From: K189A clade bacterium
GTDB lineage: Bacteria; Pseudomonadota; Gammaproteobacteria; Pseudomonadales; Azotimanducaceae
Assembly (NCBI GenBank): GCA_902528515.1
Contig: CABZTD010000006.1
Span: 24,927 to 88,926 of the forward strand
Length of the DNA stretch: 64,000 nt
Reading direction: 5' to 3'
Numbering within the stretch: position 1 is the stretch's first letter; the number at the start of each line of letters is the position of its first letter. This document shows positions 1 through 9,341 of this stretch, in pieces. The position numbers were made by a program, and so were the translations under genes. A model generated the notes under the pieces. That model had not been told where the DNA came from. It made no database searches and was given only the letters and a program-made list of their open reading frames with translations.

Positions 1-2
1 TG

Positions 3-194
3 CAAGTCGCCAGTCTGGATCACGCTATGTGGTTTCATCGGCGCGTAGATCTCAATCAGTGGCTTCTCTACGCGATAGATTCACCCAGCGCGTCCCATGC
101 CCGAGGCTTTGCTCGGGGTAACATATTCTCCCAATCTGGCGAACTGCTGGCGTCAACCGTGCAAGAAGGCTTAATTCGTCTGCGCAACGCCTAG
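3..194 (+). CDS. tesB: Acyl-CoA thioesterase II, C-terminal fragment (truncated by window edge)
   Basis: Frame 3 is open from base 3 to TAG at 192-194: QVASLDHAMWFHRRVDLNQWLLYAIDSPSASHARGFARGNIFSQSGELLASTVQEGLIRLRNA*, typical of a TesB C-terminus. Absent from the ORF track because the start lies outside the window. Confidence 0.85.
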   Translation, partial: QVASLDHAMWFHRRVDLNQWLLYAIDSPSASHARGFARGNIFSQSGELLASTVQEGLIRLRNA

Positions 195-216
195 ACTCCG
201 GCGCTCTCTATTTTGC

Positions 217-1263
217 TTAGAGCGAATCAACCAGGTTTCGCAGAGCTTCGCATTGTGCTGTCCTTTGCGCCGCATCGGTGCCAACAAAATTGACATTCAG
301 AGAAGTTACTCCGGACTCGCGCAGGGCGTAGAGCCGCTCTTTTACGAAACCCTCGGGTCCAATCAGCGAACTCTTCGCCAGATAGTCTTCGGGAATGGCC
401 GCTTCAGCGGCTTTCTTGTCGCCAGCCAAATATAGGTCTTGGATAATTTTTGCCTCAGCTTCGTACCCGCTTTTGGCGAAAATATCGTTATAGAAGTTTT
501 TCGAGCGAGCGCCCATGCCGCCAACATAGAGGGCTGCTCCGGGCCGGCCCCTGTCGCGCAGAGGTTCTGTGCCATCGCCAATGGCAACGGTGCCGCCAGC
601 ATAGACGTCCAATGGCGCACGACTACTGTCTCGCAACTTTGCACCCTTGCGTAGTGAATCACCCCACACTGCGTCCGCAGCCTCCGCCGTATAAAAGGCG
701 GGCAACCAAGCATCGGCAAGTTCGGCCGTGGCAGCCACACTTGTCGGTCCTAAGGAGGCAATGGCAATCGGGATGTCGCTGCGCACGGGGTGATTAATCA
801 GCTTCAAAGGTTTGGCTAAACCGGTACCCCGATCCTGCGGTAAGGGAATTTGATAGTGGTCACCCATGTGCTGAACTTTTTCGCGGCGCCAAACTTGCCG
901 ACAAATCTCAATAACTTCCCGGGTACGGGCCACGGGGGCAACATAGGGGACGCCATGAAAGCCCTCAATGACCTGCGGCCCCGAAGCGCCAAGACCCAGC
1001 ATTGCACGACCATCTGATAGGTAATCGATGCCGGCTGCGGTCATCGCCAGAAGGCTTGGAGTGCGGCTGTATATCGGCAAAATTCCTGATGCGATGGTGA
1101 CGCGCTGGGTTTGCGCTGCTAAATAGCCCATCGCGGACGGGGCATCAAAGGAATAGGCTTCAGGCACCCAGACAACGTCCAGACCGGCTTGCTCTAGGTC
1201 TTTAATCTCTGCGACGGCCTCTTTGAATCCGCCGGCATAATTGATCAGGGTAGAAATCTTCAC
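217..1263 (-). CDS. LLM-class flavin-dependent oxidoreductase (luciferase-like / F420-type)
   Basis: 348 aa; N-terminal MKISTLINYAGGF, 'GLDVVWVPEAYSFDAPSAMGYLAAQTQRVTIASGILPIYSRTP' typical of luciferase-like monooxygenases. Confidence 0.85.
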   Translation of the reverse strand: MKISTLINYAGGFKEAVAEIKDLEQAGLDVVWVPEAYSFDAPSAMGYLAAQTQRVTIASGILPIYSRTPSLLAMTAAGIDYLSDGRAMLGLGASGPQVIEGFHGVPYVAPVARTREVIEICRQVWRREKVQHMGDHYQIPLPQDRGTGLAKPLKLINHPVRSDIPIAIASLGPTSVAATAELADAWLPAFYTAEAADAVWGDSLRKGAKLRDSSRAPLDVYAGGTVAIGDGTEPLRDRGRPGAALYVGGMGARSKNFYNDIFAKSGYEAEAKIIQDLYLAGDKKAAEAAIPEDYLAKSSLIGPEGFVKERLYALRESGVTSLNVNFVGTDAAQRTAQCEALRNLVDSL

Positions 1264-1364
1264 GGAATGCTCTAGCTATTTGGGTTGCCAGATTATGGCG
1301 AATTCGGCATCTTCTGCGATAGATTTTTCACCCCTCCCTTTTTTTGTTGAGGACCCTTTGCGAT

Positions 1365-2774
1365 ATGAAGAAGCGTAGAACGCAGCTTCTATCCTGTGGC
1401 ACTGTGTTGCTGCTCATAGCGTCGATGTCGACGAGAGCGATAGATATAGAGCCCTTTGTGCAGCAGGCAGCAACCAACTTAGTAGGTTATCTCCAAGTGG
1501 ATACCATCAATCCGCCAGGGAACGAGTCTCGGGGAGTCGCTTACTTGGGCAATTTGCTGGACCAGGCTGGTATGCCATACGAGAGCGTCGAGTCTGCCCC
1601 GGGTCGCGGTAATTTGTGGGCGAGGCTACGGGGCACGCCAGATGCCGACGGCAACACCCAGCCAGCTCTTGTGCTTCTCCACCATATCGATGTGGTTCCC
1701 GCCAACGCCGCTTACTGGTCAGTTGATCCTCTTAGCGGTGAAGAAGTAGGTGGGTATATTTACGGCCGAGGAGCTATCGACACGAAGGGCCTTGGCATTG
1801 TTCAACTGCAGGCTTTTTTGGCCTTGGCTGCTAGCGAACAACCCCTGAATCGCGATGTTTGGTACATGGCTACGGCGGATGAGGAGGCCGGAGGCTTTTT
1901 TGGGGCCGGCTGGTTGGTCGAAAACCGCCCAGATCTGTTCGCTGATGTGGGCTATCTGTTAAATGAGGGTGGCTCTGGCCGGCGCTTTGAACAGGGTGTA
2001 GCCGTTATGGTGGAGGTTACACAAAAAGTGCCTCTGTGGTTGCGGTTGACCGCCTCAGGGCGCCCCGGACATGGTTCAGCGCCCCAGGTCACCACCTCGG
2101 TGACTCGTCTGATACGCGGACTTGAGCGCGTCAGACAAACCGAATTTCCTGTGAATGTGGTACCCGCAGTTGCGGCAATGTTTGAGGGGCTTGCACCTTA
2201 TCAAGATACCGCGAATCGTGGCCAATACGCGAGCATTGCTCAAGCCGCTAACGATTCTAATTATCTTCTCAGTCTGCGTTTGCAAAATCCGGGTGCCCAC
2301 GCCCTACTTCGTAACACCTGCTCAATTACGCGCCTGATCGGTAGCAGCAAAATTAACGTCGTGCCTGCAGAGTCGTCTGCAGAACTAGATTGCCGACTCC
2401 TGCCGGATCAAGACCCGGAGCAATTTCTGACCCAGCTCAGACAAATCATTAACGATGAACAAATCGTGATCGAAAAAATAATGGGCTTCACGCCCGCAAA
2501 CAGCCGTACGGATACGCCCCTCTTTCGCGCTTTAGAAAATGTGGCGCGTGAACAACACGGAGCACAGCTGATACCGACGGTTGCCGGTGGCTTTACCGAC
2601 TCGCATTTTTTCCGGGATTTAGGCATCACCAGCTATGGTTATTCACCTTTTGTCTTTGCGCCGTCGGAGTTTACGGGTGTGCATGGAAACAACGAGCGCA
2701 TCAGCGTTGAGAATATGACTGAAGGAGTTGTCACTTTTTATAAGCTGTTGCAGGAATTTACCGTTAGGCAATAG
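1365..2774 (+). CDS. M20-family metallopeptidase/carboxypeptidase, exported
   Basis: Signal peptide after M(1365)KKRRTQLLSCGTVLLLIASMSTRA; M20 motifs LLHHIDVVPA, GRGAIDTKG, ATADEEAGG. ORF track starts at 1344. Confidence 0.85.
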   Translation: MKKRRTQLLSCGTVLLLIASMSTRAIDIEPFVQQAATNLVGYLQVDTINPPGNESRGVAYLGNLLDQAGMPYESVESAPGRGNLWARLRGTPDADGNTQPALVLLHHIDVVPANAAYWSVDPLSGEEVGGYIYGRGAIDTKGLGIVQLQAFLALAASEQPLNRDVWYMATADEEAGGFFGAGWLVENRPDLFADVGYLLNEGGSGRRFEQGVAVMVEVTQKVPLWLRLTASGRPGHGSAPQVTTSVTRLIRGLERVRQTEFPVNVVPAVAAMFEGLAPYQDTANRGQYASIAQAANDSNYLLSLRLQNPGAHALLRNTCSITRLIGSSKINVVPAESSAELDCRLLPDQDPEQFLTQLRQIINDEQIVIEKIMGFTPANSRTDTPLFRALENVAREQHGAQLIPTVAGGFTDSHFFRDLGITSYGYSPFVFAPSEFTGVHGNNERISVENMTEGVVTFYKLLQEFTVRQ

Positions 2775-2812
2775 GCCTAAGATGTTACTTACGATCTTGA
2801 TTGGGGTGAGCA

Positions 2813-4015
2813 GTGGAAATCAAAGAATCACAGTATAACTTTTCTGAGATGCATCAACGCATGCAGTTTTATGTCGACGCAGGCATCTTGCCCTGTTGTG
2901 CTACTGCAGTTTTTAAAGGCACGGATCTGGTAGATCATCAGACCTTTGGATTCATGGACCTCGAGACCCGAGAGCCACTGCGAGACGATGCAATCTATCG
3001 CATGGCGTCGAATACAAAGCTAGTGACTTCGGTTGCGCTGATGATGCTCCAAGAGGTAGGCCTGTTTGATTTAGACGACCCGTTAGCCAAATTCATGCCA
3101 GAATTTGGTGAAATGCAGGTGTTGCAGCCACACGCGACGACCGAGGCTGACGTCCATCGAGCAAAAACTTTGATCAGCATTAGGCACTTGCTTAGTCATA
3201 GCGCCGGTCTTAGCTATGGGTTCGTCGAACCTGATTCTGTTATCGATCAATGCTATTTGAACGATGGTATTAATGGTCTTGGTGAAAAAGATATCGACCT
3301 AGAGGGGTTTTGCGCCCGCATTGCAAAACTTCCTCTGGCTTTCGAACCGGGGACGAGCTGGCGATATTCTTTCGCAACAGATGTTTGTGCTCGTTTGGTC
3401 GAGGTGCTCTCAGGTCAATCTTTTGATGCGTTTTTACGACAGCGTATTTTTGAACCACTGGGCATGGTGGATACAGACTTCTGGGTTCCACAAGAGAAAG
3501 CACATCGCCTGATAACCATGTATTCACCGGAAGATTTATTCGACCCGATGAAGCCTGGCCTAAACAAGGCAGGCGATTGGATTACGGGACCGTATCGTGC
3601 CCGCCCAAAAATGTTGAGTGGCGGCGGTGGACTCGTTTCTACGGTGGCCGATTACTCAGCCTTTTTACGCATGATCGTTAACGACGGTGAATGGTCTGGA
3701 GCGCAACTACTCAAGCCAGAGACTCTGAAATTAATGCGCAGCAATCACTTGGCTGATGGGGTACAGGTCGCCTTCCCCATGTGGGCTATGCCGGGTACTG
3801 TTTTTGGACTGGGCTTCGCCGTTAAAAACAAACTTCAGCCCAATGACCCTCCAGCAGCCCTGGGCGAGTACCATTGGGGCGGCCTGGCAGGCACACATAG
3901 CTGGATGGCGCCTGAAGCAGATCTCACCGGATTCTGTCTAACACAGCGTATGCCAGGGTTTTGGCATCCCTTTAGCTCTGACTTTAGGTCGCTGACGTAC
4001 GCAGCGGCAAGTTGA
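2813..4015 (+). CDS. Serine hydrolase, class C beta-lactamase-like family
   Basis: 'YRMASNTKLVTSVALMML' contains the SxxK motif; overall beta-lactamase-like/esterase EstB-like organisation. Confidence 0.85.
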   Translation: MEIKESQYNFSEMHQRMQFYVDAGILPCCATAVFKGTDLVDHQTFGFMDLETREPLRDDAIYRMASNTKLVTSVALMMLQEVGLFDLDDPLAKFMPEFGEMQVLQPHATTEADVHRAKTLISIRHLLSHSAGLSYGFVEPDSVIDQCYLNDGINGLGEKDIDLEGFCARIAKLPLAFEPGTSWRYSFATDVCARLVEVLSGQSFDAFLRQRIFEPLGMVDTDFWVPQEKAHRLITMYSPEDLFDPMKPGLNKAGDWITGPYRARPKMLSGGGGLVSTVADYSAFLRMIVNDGEWSGAQLLKPETLKLMRSNHLADGVQVAFPMWAMPGTVFGLGFAVKNKLQPNDPPAALGEYHWGGLAGTHSWMAPEADLTGFCLTQRMPGFWHPFSSDFRSLTYAAAS

Positions 4016-4103
4016 CCTAGAGAAAGAGCGCATCCATGACACTGCATAGCGGGTTAGTCGATAATGCCGCTGCTTTTTGCAAACAAAACTTCCGGGAGAA
4101 CTC

Positions 4104-5114
4104 GTGTCCGACGCTACTGAGCGAACAGCTGGAGAGAAATCAAAAACCGGTCTGAGCTGGCTCTTTAAAGTGGGAACCTGGGCGCTGACATTACTGTGCT
4201 TCTACTTGGTTTTTAATCGGACAGAAGCCACCGCCGCCCTGGAAGGCCTGACCGTCGCAGAGTATTTGTTGCGCTTTTTTCAGGATGCGGATTGGACAGC
4301 CTGGTTAATGGTGATGATCCCCTATTCGTTGTTTTTCTTTAGTGTCGACTCTCACGCAAGTTGGCGCGCTATTCGCTGGTTCAATGCGCCTCAGCTGCGC
4401 CTGGTTCAGGTGCTGCCGATTCGCGCAAGCGCCTATATTTTGTCCCTGGTCAACGAACAAGTCGGCAAGGGTGCGATGTCCCTCTATCTCGCCAGACGCC
4501 ACGACGTACCCGGATGGCAGGCACTGTCTACCATGGTAATGCTCGGTCTGATGGAGATTTATCAGCTGTTGTTTTTTTCAGGCATTGGCGTGTTGATTTA
4601 TTACAGCTTGGTTCAGGAGGCATCTTCTCAAATTCGTCTAGATGTAATTTTGCCCACGGTTTTCGCTATCGCATTTTGTTATCTACCCGTTCACATTCTC
4701 TTTTTTAAAGGGGTTTTTGGGGAATTCTCGAAAATCCGTAATGCCCAGATATTTCGCGCGTTTCGTCAGGCACGCCCCATTCATTATTTGTTACTGCTGC
4801 TTTTTAAAGCGCCAAATTTGCTCGGCGCAGTAATGGTTTATACGTTCGCGCTGCAACTATTTAACGTTGATGTAGGATTCGGGCAGATGCTTGCCTTCTT
4901 GCCCGTAATCTTCCTCGCCGCTGCGCTACCGCTGCCGTTTCATGCAGGAGCGCTACTGCTGTGGACCGTGCTTTTCCCTGAGTTTCCAGAGGTGGGCGTG
5001 TTTAGCCTGATCATGCACACTTTCTTTGTGCTGTTTAACGCGGCAATAGGCGTGGTTTTTCTGCCAAAAGCCAATGCGGAGCTTTTTGATCGCGCCAACG
5101 CCAAAGGCAGCTAG
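4104..5114 (+). CDS. Multi-pass inner membrane protein, uncharacterised
   Basis: Many hydrophobic segments; GTG at 4104 preceded by GGGAG is a better start than 4077. Confidence 0.65.
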   Translation: MSDATERTAGEKSKTGLSWLFKVGTWALTLLCFYLVFNRTEATAALEGLTVAEYLLRFFQDADWTAWLMVMIPYSLFFFSVDSHASWRAIRWFNAPQLRLVQVLPIRASAYILSLVNEQVGKGAMSLYLARRHDVPGWQALSTMVMLGLMEIYQLLFFSGIGVLIYYSLVQEASSQIRLDVILPTVFAIAFCYLPVHILFFKGVFGEFSKIRNAQIFRAFRQARPIHYLLLLLFKAPNLLGAVMVYTFALQLFNVDVGFGQMLAFLPVIFLAAALPLPFHAGALLLWTVLFPEFPEVGVFSLIMHTFFVLFNAAIGVVFLPKANAELFDRANAKGS

Positions 5115-5743
5115 TGCGCGTTTAAGCGGTGTACGATGACATGCCGTAAACGGTCGACCATTGAGATGAGCGTACTGGCCAGCAGTAGCCAAGCCACTGC
5201 CCGAAGCGCGTTATGCGAGGCGCCCCCTAGCTCTTGCAGTATGGGCAGCGCTGCGGGGCCGAGCAGGCTGGTGCTTAGAAGCGTTTGGTATCCGATGGCG
5301 GTGCTCACAAGAGCGTAGTACCCAATACCATTGTATTTGCCCAATTTGCTTGTGCGCAGCTGGTGGCCGCGCAGTGAATTTGAATCCAATGTGTACTGAA
5401 GGAAAGCGATACCGATTACGGGCCACAGCCACGGGTTAATTAGGCCAACAGCAGCTAATGCCCAGGCGCCAGTGCTCACAAAAATAGCGTCTGTGGCGTG
5501 ATCAAAGAGGCCTCCAAACGTAGATGCGGTACCTTGGTTCCTCGCGAGCTTGCCATCTAATACATCGGAAGTGATGGCGGCAACCATGGTAAACGTAGCG
5601 AGCCACCAGTGACCGTGGGTAATGCTCCAACCTAGCACTGGCGCCAACATTAGCCTGATTATGGTCACGCTGTTGGCGGTGTTCACAAAAGATCTTCGCG
5701 CAGTCAAAGGAGGTTTTTTTGAACTTTGATTTTTTAAGTGCAT
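5111..5743 (-). CDS. CDP-alcohol phosphatidyltransferase family protein
   Basis: 'SDVLDGKLARNQGTASTFGGLFDHATDAIF' matches the D-G-x2-A-R-x8-G-x3-D-x3-D signature. Confidence 0.85.
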   Translation of the reverse strand: MHLKNQSSKKPPLTARRSFVNTANSVTIIRLMLAPVLGWSITHGHWWLATFTMVAAITSDVLDGKLARNQGTASTFGGLFDHATDAIFVSTGAWALAAVGLINPWLWPVIGIAFLQYTLDSNSLRGHQLRTSKLGKYNGIGYYALVSTAIGYQTLLSTSLLGPAALPILQELGGASHNALRAVAWLLLASTLISMVDRLRHVIVHRLNAH

Positions 5744-5798
5744 GCTGCGAGCAAGCTCCCGACTGGGATATCAGCTGTGCGCACTGACCAAATGCGTC

Positions 5799-6272
5799 TT
5801 AGTCTGGCGCGGCAGTCAATTGATAAAACGCTCCATCTCCCTCAAGTATCTCGGGATCGAGATCATACTTGACGATAAATTTCTGAGCGACTTCACTATT
5901 GGTTTGAGCATCTGTTACTCGTTTTGCATGAGCCCGATACAATGTGCCGTCGACGTCGAGGGTGACTCTGGGGTCTTTTTCTAAATTTTCAGCCCATTGG
6001 TTTGAACGTTTTGATGCCCCTACAAAGAACGATTCCTCGATACCGAGTCCCCAAATCGTAACGGAATAGGGGTCTGTTGGATTCGTTTCAAGCAGTACGT
6101 TCTCCACCTCCTCTGCGTGGCTCCAATCCTTTGGCCAGGGCTCGATTACTCCCTGCAGCTTTCCTCCGGGGATTGGTCCTAATGGAGCGCCGCAGGAGCT
6201 TAGCAGCATAGCGCTGGCAACCCAGAGCGGCACAGGACCAAGCGATAAAGATAAAAGGTTTTGCATCGACAA
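5799..6272 (-). CDS. Putative lipoprotein, possible split-barrel flavin-binding/PNPOx-like domain
   Basis: N-terminal hydrophobic segment ending LLSSC (lipobox-like); 'FFVGASKRSNQWAENLEKDPRVTLDVDGTLYRAHAKRV' resembles split-barrel proteins. Confidence 0.55.
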   Translation of the reverse strand: MSMQNLLSLSLGPVPLWVASAMLLSSCGAPLGPIPGGKLQGVIEPWPKDWSHAEEVENVLLETNPTDPYSVTIWGLGIEESFFVGASKRSNQWAENLEKDPRVTLDVDGTLYRAHAKRVTDAQTNSEVAQKFIVKYDLDPEILEGDGAFYQLTAAPD

Positions 6273-6366
6273 ATTTCCAAAGCAGGCTTCGAAGCGTAAG
6301 CCAATAACAATGTATCATTTCTCGAAGTTAATTGGACGATACGCCTCTAAGGCCCGGTGAGGAAAG

Positions 6367-7386
6367 ATGGCAGAAGACCCCACAACAATATCCGAAGAAT
6401 CAGGCGAGAAGGCCATCGAAGATACAAGCCTTGATCGAGAATCAGTCGCCGAGGATGAAGCTTTGGACGAAGAGGAGCAGTTGCCAGAAAGTTGGTTTAT
6501 CACTGGCGCTAATGGAAATCTTGGTCAGCGCTTGATCCGCAAATTGCTGTCTGAAGGAGCAGATGTAACGGCCGTGGTTCGCAGCACCCGCGCAGAGCGA
6601 GAACTTTCCCGGGCGGTCAACTTTAACAACAAGCTGCGCATCGAAGTGATCGACTACTCTGAAACGATTCTGCTAGGACAAGCGGCCTATGGCGCTCAAT
6701 TTGCCGTACACCTTGTTGGGATTTTGAAGGCGACCAAGCATGCGACTTATGCGGCGGCTCACGAGGCAAGCTGCACCTCTTTATCGCGCGCTCTTCAGGG
6801 CACATCAGTGGAGCATATTACATACTTATCGATCCTGGGCGCGAAGCCTTCGTCCCCCAATCCCTGTCTTGCCTCCAAGGGGCGTGCGGAGCGAATTCTA
6901 TATCGAAGTGCCACGCCAGCCTGCACGCTACGTATACCCATGGTCATTGGTGAGCGTGATTACACCACTAAGATGTTGGCGAAACGGGCGAGCCTCTCAA
7001 CATCTTTCACGTTTCGAGCCAGCAGCCTGGAACAACCCATTTTTGCGGACGATGTGATTGAAGCGATCTGTAGTGCTGCGCGCTTGGGACTCGAGGGCGG
7101 CTTGAATTTGGCTGGCCCTGAAAGCCTAACCCGAGCACAACTTTACAGTCGGGCCGCTCAGGTCTTGGGAACCTCCACCAAGGCCAGATCCTTACCGATG
7201 TTTTTGGGGTACGCCATGGCGTGGATTCTGGAGCTTTTTATGGACGATCCGCCCGTGACTCGTGCCATGCTAGGCGTGCTTGATCACGACGACGATATTC
7301 AGGTCGACAAGGCATTGCGATTGCTGGAAATGGAAAAGCTCACGCCTTTGGACGTTATGTTAGGCAAGGCTTTACCTCGCGCCTGA
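6367..7386 (+). CDS. NAD(P)-binding atypical SDR / NmrA-like protein with acidic N-terminal extension
   Basis: 'WFITGANGNLGQRLIRKLLSEGADVTAVVR' Rossmann motif; about 40-residue acidic leader. Confidence 0.8.
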   Translation: MAEDPTTISEESGEKAIEDTSLDRESVAEDEALDEEEQLPESWFITGANGNLGQRLIRKLLSEGADVTAVVRSTRAERELSRAVNFNNKLRIEVIDYSETILLGQAAYGAQFAVHLVGILKATKHATYAAAHEASCTSLSRALQGTSVEHITYLSILGAKPSSPNPCLASKGRAERILYRSATPACTLRIPMVIGERDYTTKMLAKRASLSTSFTFRASSLEQPIFADDVIEAICSAARLGLEGGLNLAGPESLTRAQLYSRAAQVLGTSTKARSLPMFLGYAMAWILELFMDDPPVTRAMLGVLDHDDDIQVDKALRLLEMEKLTPLDVMLGKALPRA

Positions 7387-7398
7387 TTCCCCCAAAAA

Positions 7399-8508
7399 TT
7401 ATGGTGACAAAGCCTTCGCGAGGAACGGCAAGCTTATATCCATTCGATGATCGATCCCGGAGTGAGTACCCGAAAATTCTTCGTAACGGTGGTCGATGCT
7501 GTGTTTGGTGAGCTGCAAGGAAAGCTGTCTCGAGCCAAAGTGGATGTGGAACTGATCGCGCCAGCCGCAATCAATGTATAGGCCCCGAAGGTTTGTCAGC
7601 CTATGTTTGTTAGCCCGCACCATGTTGATCGGATCATGTTTTAACCATTGCCGCCAGCGCGCCTCTATGCGCGCTCCAGTGTGAAGATCATAAGGAAGGT
7701 AGAAACCGTTGGGCGCCGATGGCTCGGGATCGTAGGTCGCCGCCATCGCCAATAACATAAGCGCCATTATGTCGTTGCTGGACAGCGAGGCTTCTCCGTT
7801 AGGGGGAATCTCGGCAACATATTTTAAAAACCGCCGCACTCTTCCGTCGTCCTCACCGGGTACGAGTTGGCATGCAACCGACTGCTTGCCTTTTTTAAGG
7901 GCTGGTTTTGCATAGCCCTGTAGGTGCGTGAGAACAGCGGGCCACTCGGCGCCGTATACAAAATCGAAGTGGGAATCGCCAGAGTGGTTTGCGATTGCCC
8001 CCCAAACATCTGAATGGCTCATGCCCATTCGCATGGCACCGAACCCGCCAGATGATTTTCCGAAGCAACCACGGTGATCGGCACTAGCCAAGGTCCGAAA
8101 TTCGCTGTCGATTAGCGGGACTATTTCTTGGTTCAGATAATCTGCATATCGACCAATGGCGGATGAATTTATGTATTGATTCCCCCCCAGACGGGTAAAG
8201 CAATCAGGAAACACAACTATTACGGGAGGCATGCGCTTCGTGCCTATTAATCGGTCGAGCTTTTCGGGCAGATTCTCATCGAAATTACGCCAATTGAGAT
8301 GGCTTAAGCCGCTGCTCGTAAAACCAGCGAGATCGTAAAGCGTCACGTAGCGGCGAGAAGCGTTGCGTGCATTGTCGTAAGCGGCGGGCAAGTAGACCGA
8401 GACGTGCCGACGGTTAGGATCGCCAAGTGGGTTATTCTTGAGCACCTCTGATGTGTGTATGAGCGTGACGATGCGGCCGCTAGCGAATGAATTTGAGTTG
8501 TGTGCCAT
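7399..8508 (-). CDS. Alpha/beta hydrolase, putative esterase (esterase D-like)
   Basis: 'CFGKSSGGFGAMRMGMSHSDVWGAIANHSGDSHFDF' nucleophile elbow GKSSGG. Confidence 0.8.
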   Translation of the reverse strand: MAHNSNSFASGRIVTLIHTSEVLKNNPLGDPNRRHVSVYLPAAYDNARNASRRYVTLYDLAGFTSSGLSHLNWRNFDENLPEKLDRLIGTKRMPPVIVVFPDCFTRLGGNQYINSSAIGRYADYLNQEIVPLIDSEFRTLASADHRGCFGKSSGGFGAMRMGMSHSDVWGAIANHSGDSHFDFVYGAEWPAVLTHLQGYAKPALKKGKQSVACQLVPGEDDGRVRRFLKYVAEIPPNGEASLSSNDIMALMLLAMAATYDPEPSAPNGFYLPYDLHTGARIEARWRQWLKHDPINMVRANKHRLTNLRGLYIDCGWRDQFHIHFGSRQLSLQLTKHSIDHRYEEFSGTHSGIDHRMDISLPFLAKALSP

Positions 8509-8600
8509 AGCTTTGTCCAGTTAAGCCAAGTTTTGTTAAGCAATGCCCAGGGTGCAGTGCTCTGCCACGCAGACTATAGTTTGTTAGTGATCGAAGGGCG

Positions 8601-9314
8601 TTGGGAATCGGAATGTTCGGGAAATTTGGAGTAGTCGTGGGTCCAATTGGGCGAAAAAATGGCGGCAAGATGGGCTGTGGTCCCCAACTACTCACAGCAC
8701 TCTTGTTCGTGGTTAACACGTTAATCGCCTCATCAATATGCCAGGCATCTAAGTCGGCAGCTGGAGCTGGCTTGTATCCGGTCTGTACCTCCTGTCATGG
8801 GGCTGCTGGTCAAGGAAATCGTGGCATGAGCGGGCCTAAACTGGCGGGCCAACAAGGCTTTTACCTACTAAAGCAGATGCAGAATTTTCAATCTGGTGCG
8901 CGTGGTACGGCGCCGGGTGACGCCAAGGGTCGTCAGATGGCAGCGATGGCGAAGGGACCTAGGCTGTCATCGTTGGCAGCGCTAGAGAGCTTGGTCGCCT
9001 ATATCGAATCATTGCCGGATAAAGCCGTAGCTCCCACCGTTCAGGGCGATGTACTGCGAGGAAAAAGTCTTTACAGCACCTGTATCAGCTGTCACGGCGA
9101 GGCTGCCCAAGGACTAGAGACGATGGCTGCACCCAGACTGGCTGGACAAAGCGATTGGTACTTGGTGGACCAGCTGCGGAATTTTGCAAACGGCGAGCGC
9201 GGGTATGCACCAGGCGACTATGGTGGCCGGCAAATGAAGGCAATGATGTACGCGCTGTCCACGGAGACCGACTACCGTGACGTCGTCGCCTACATCAATA
9301 CTCTGACGCCGTAA
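8601..9314 (+). CDS. Diheme cytochrome c (c4 type)
   Basis: Two CxxCH motifs (CTSCH, CISCH), each followed by GPKLAGQ/APRLAGQ repeats typical of cytochrome c4. Confidence 0.9.
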   Translation: MGIGMFGKFGVVVGPIGRKNGGKMGCGPQLLTALLFVVNTLIASSICQASKSAAGAGLYPVCTSCHGAAGQGNRGMSGPKLAGQQGFYLLKQMQNFQSGARGTAPGDAKGRQMAAMAKGPRLSSLAALESLVAYIESLPDKAVAPTVQGDVLRGKSLYSTCISCHGEAAQGLETMAAPRLAGQSDWYLVDQLRNFANGERGYAPGDYGGRQMKAMMYALSTETDYRDVVAYINTLTP

Positions 9315-9341
9315 CGTGCTGCCTAGCAATCCACAACGCCG

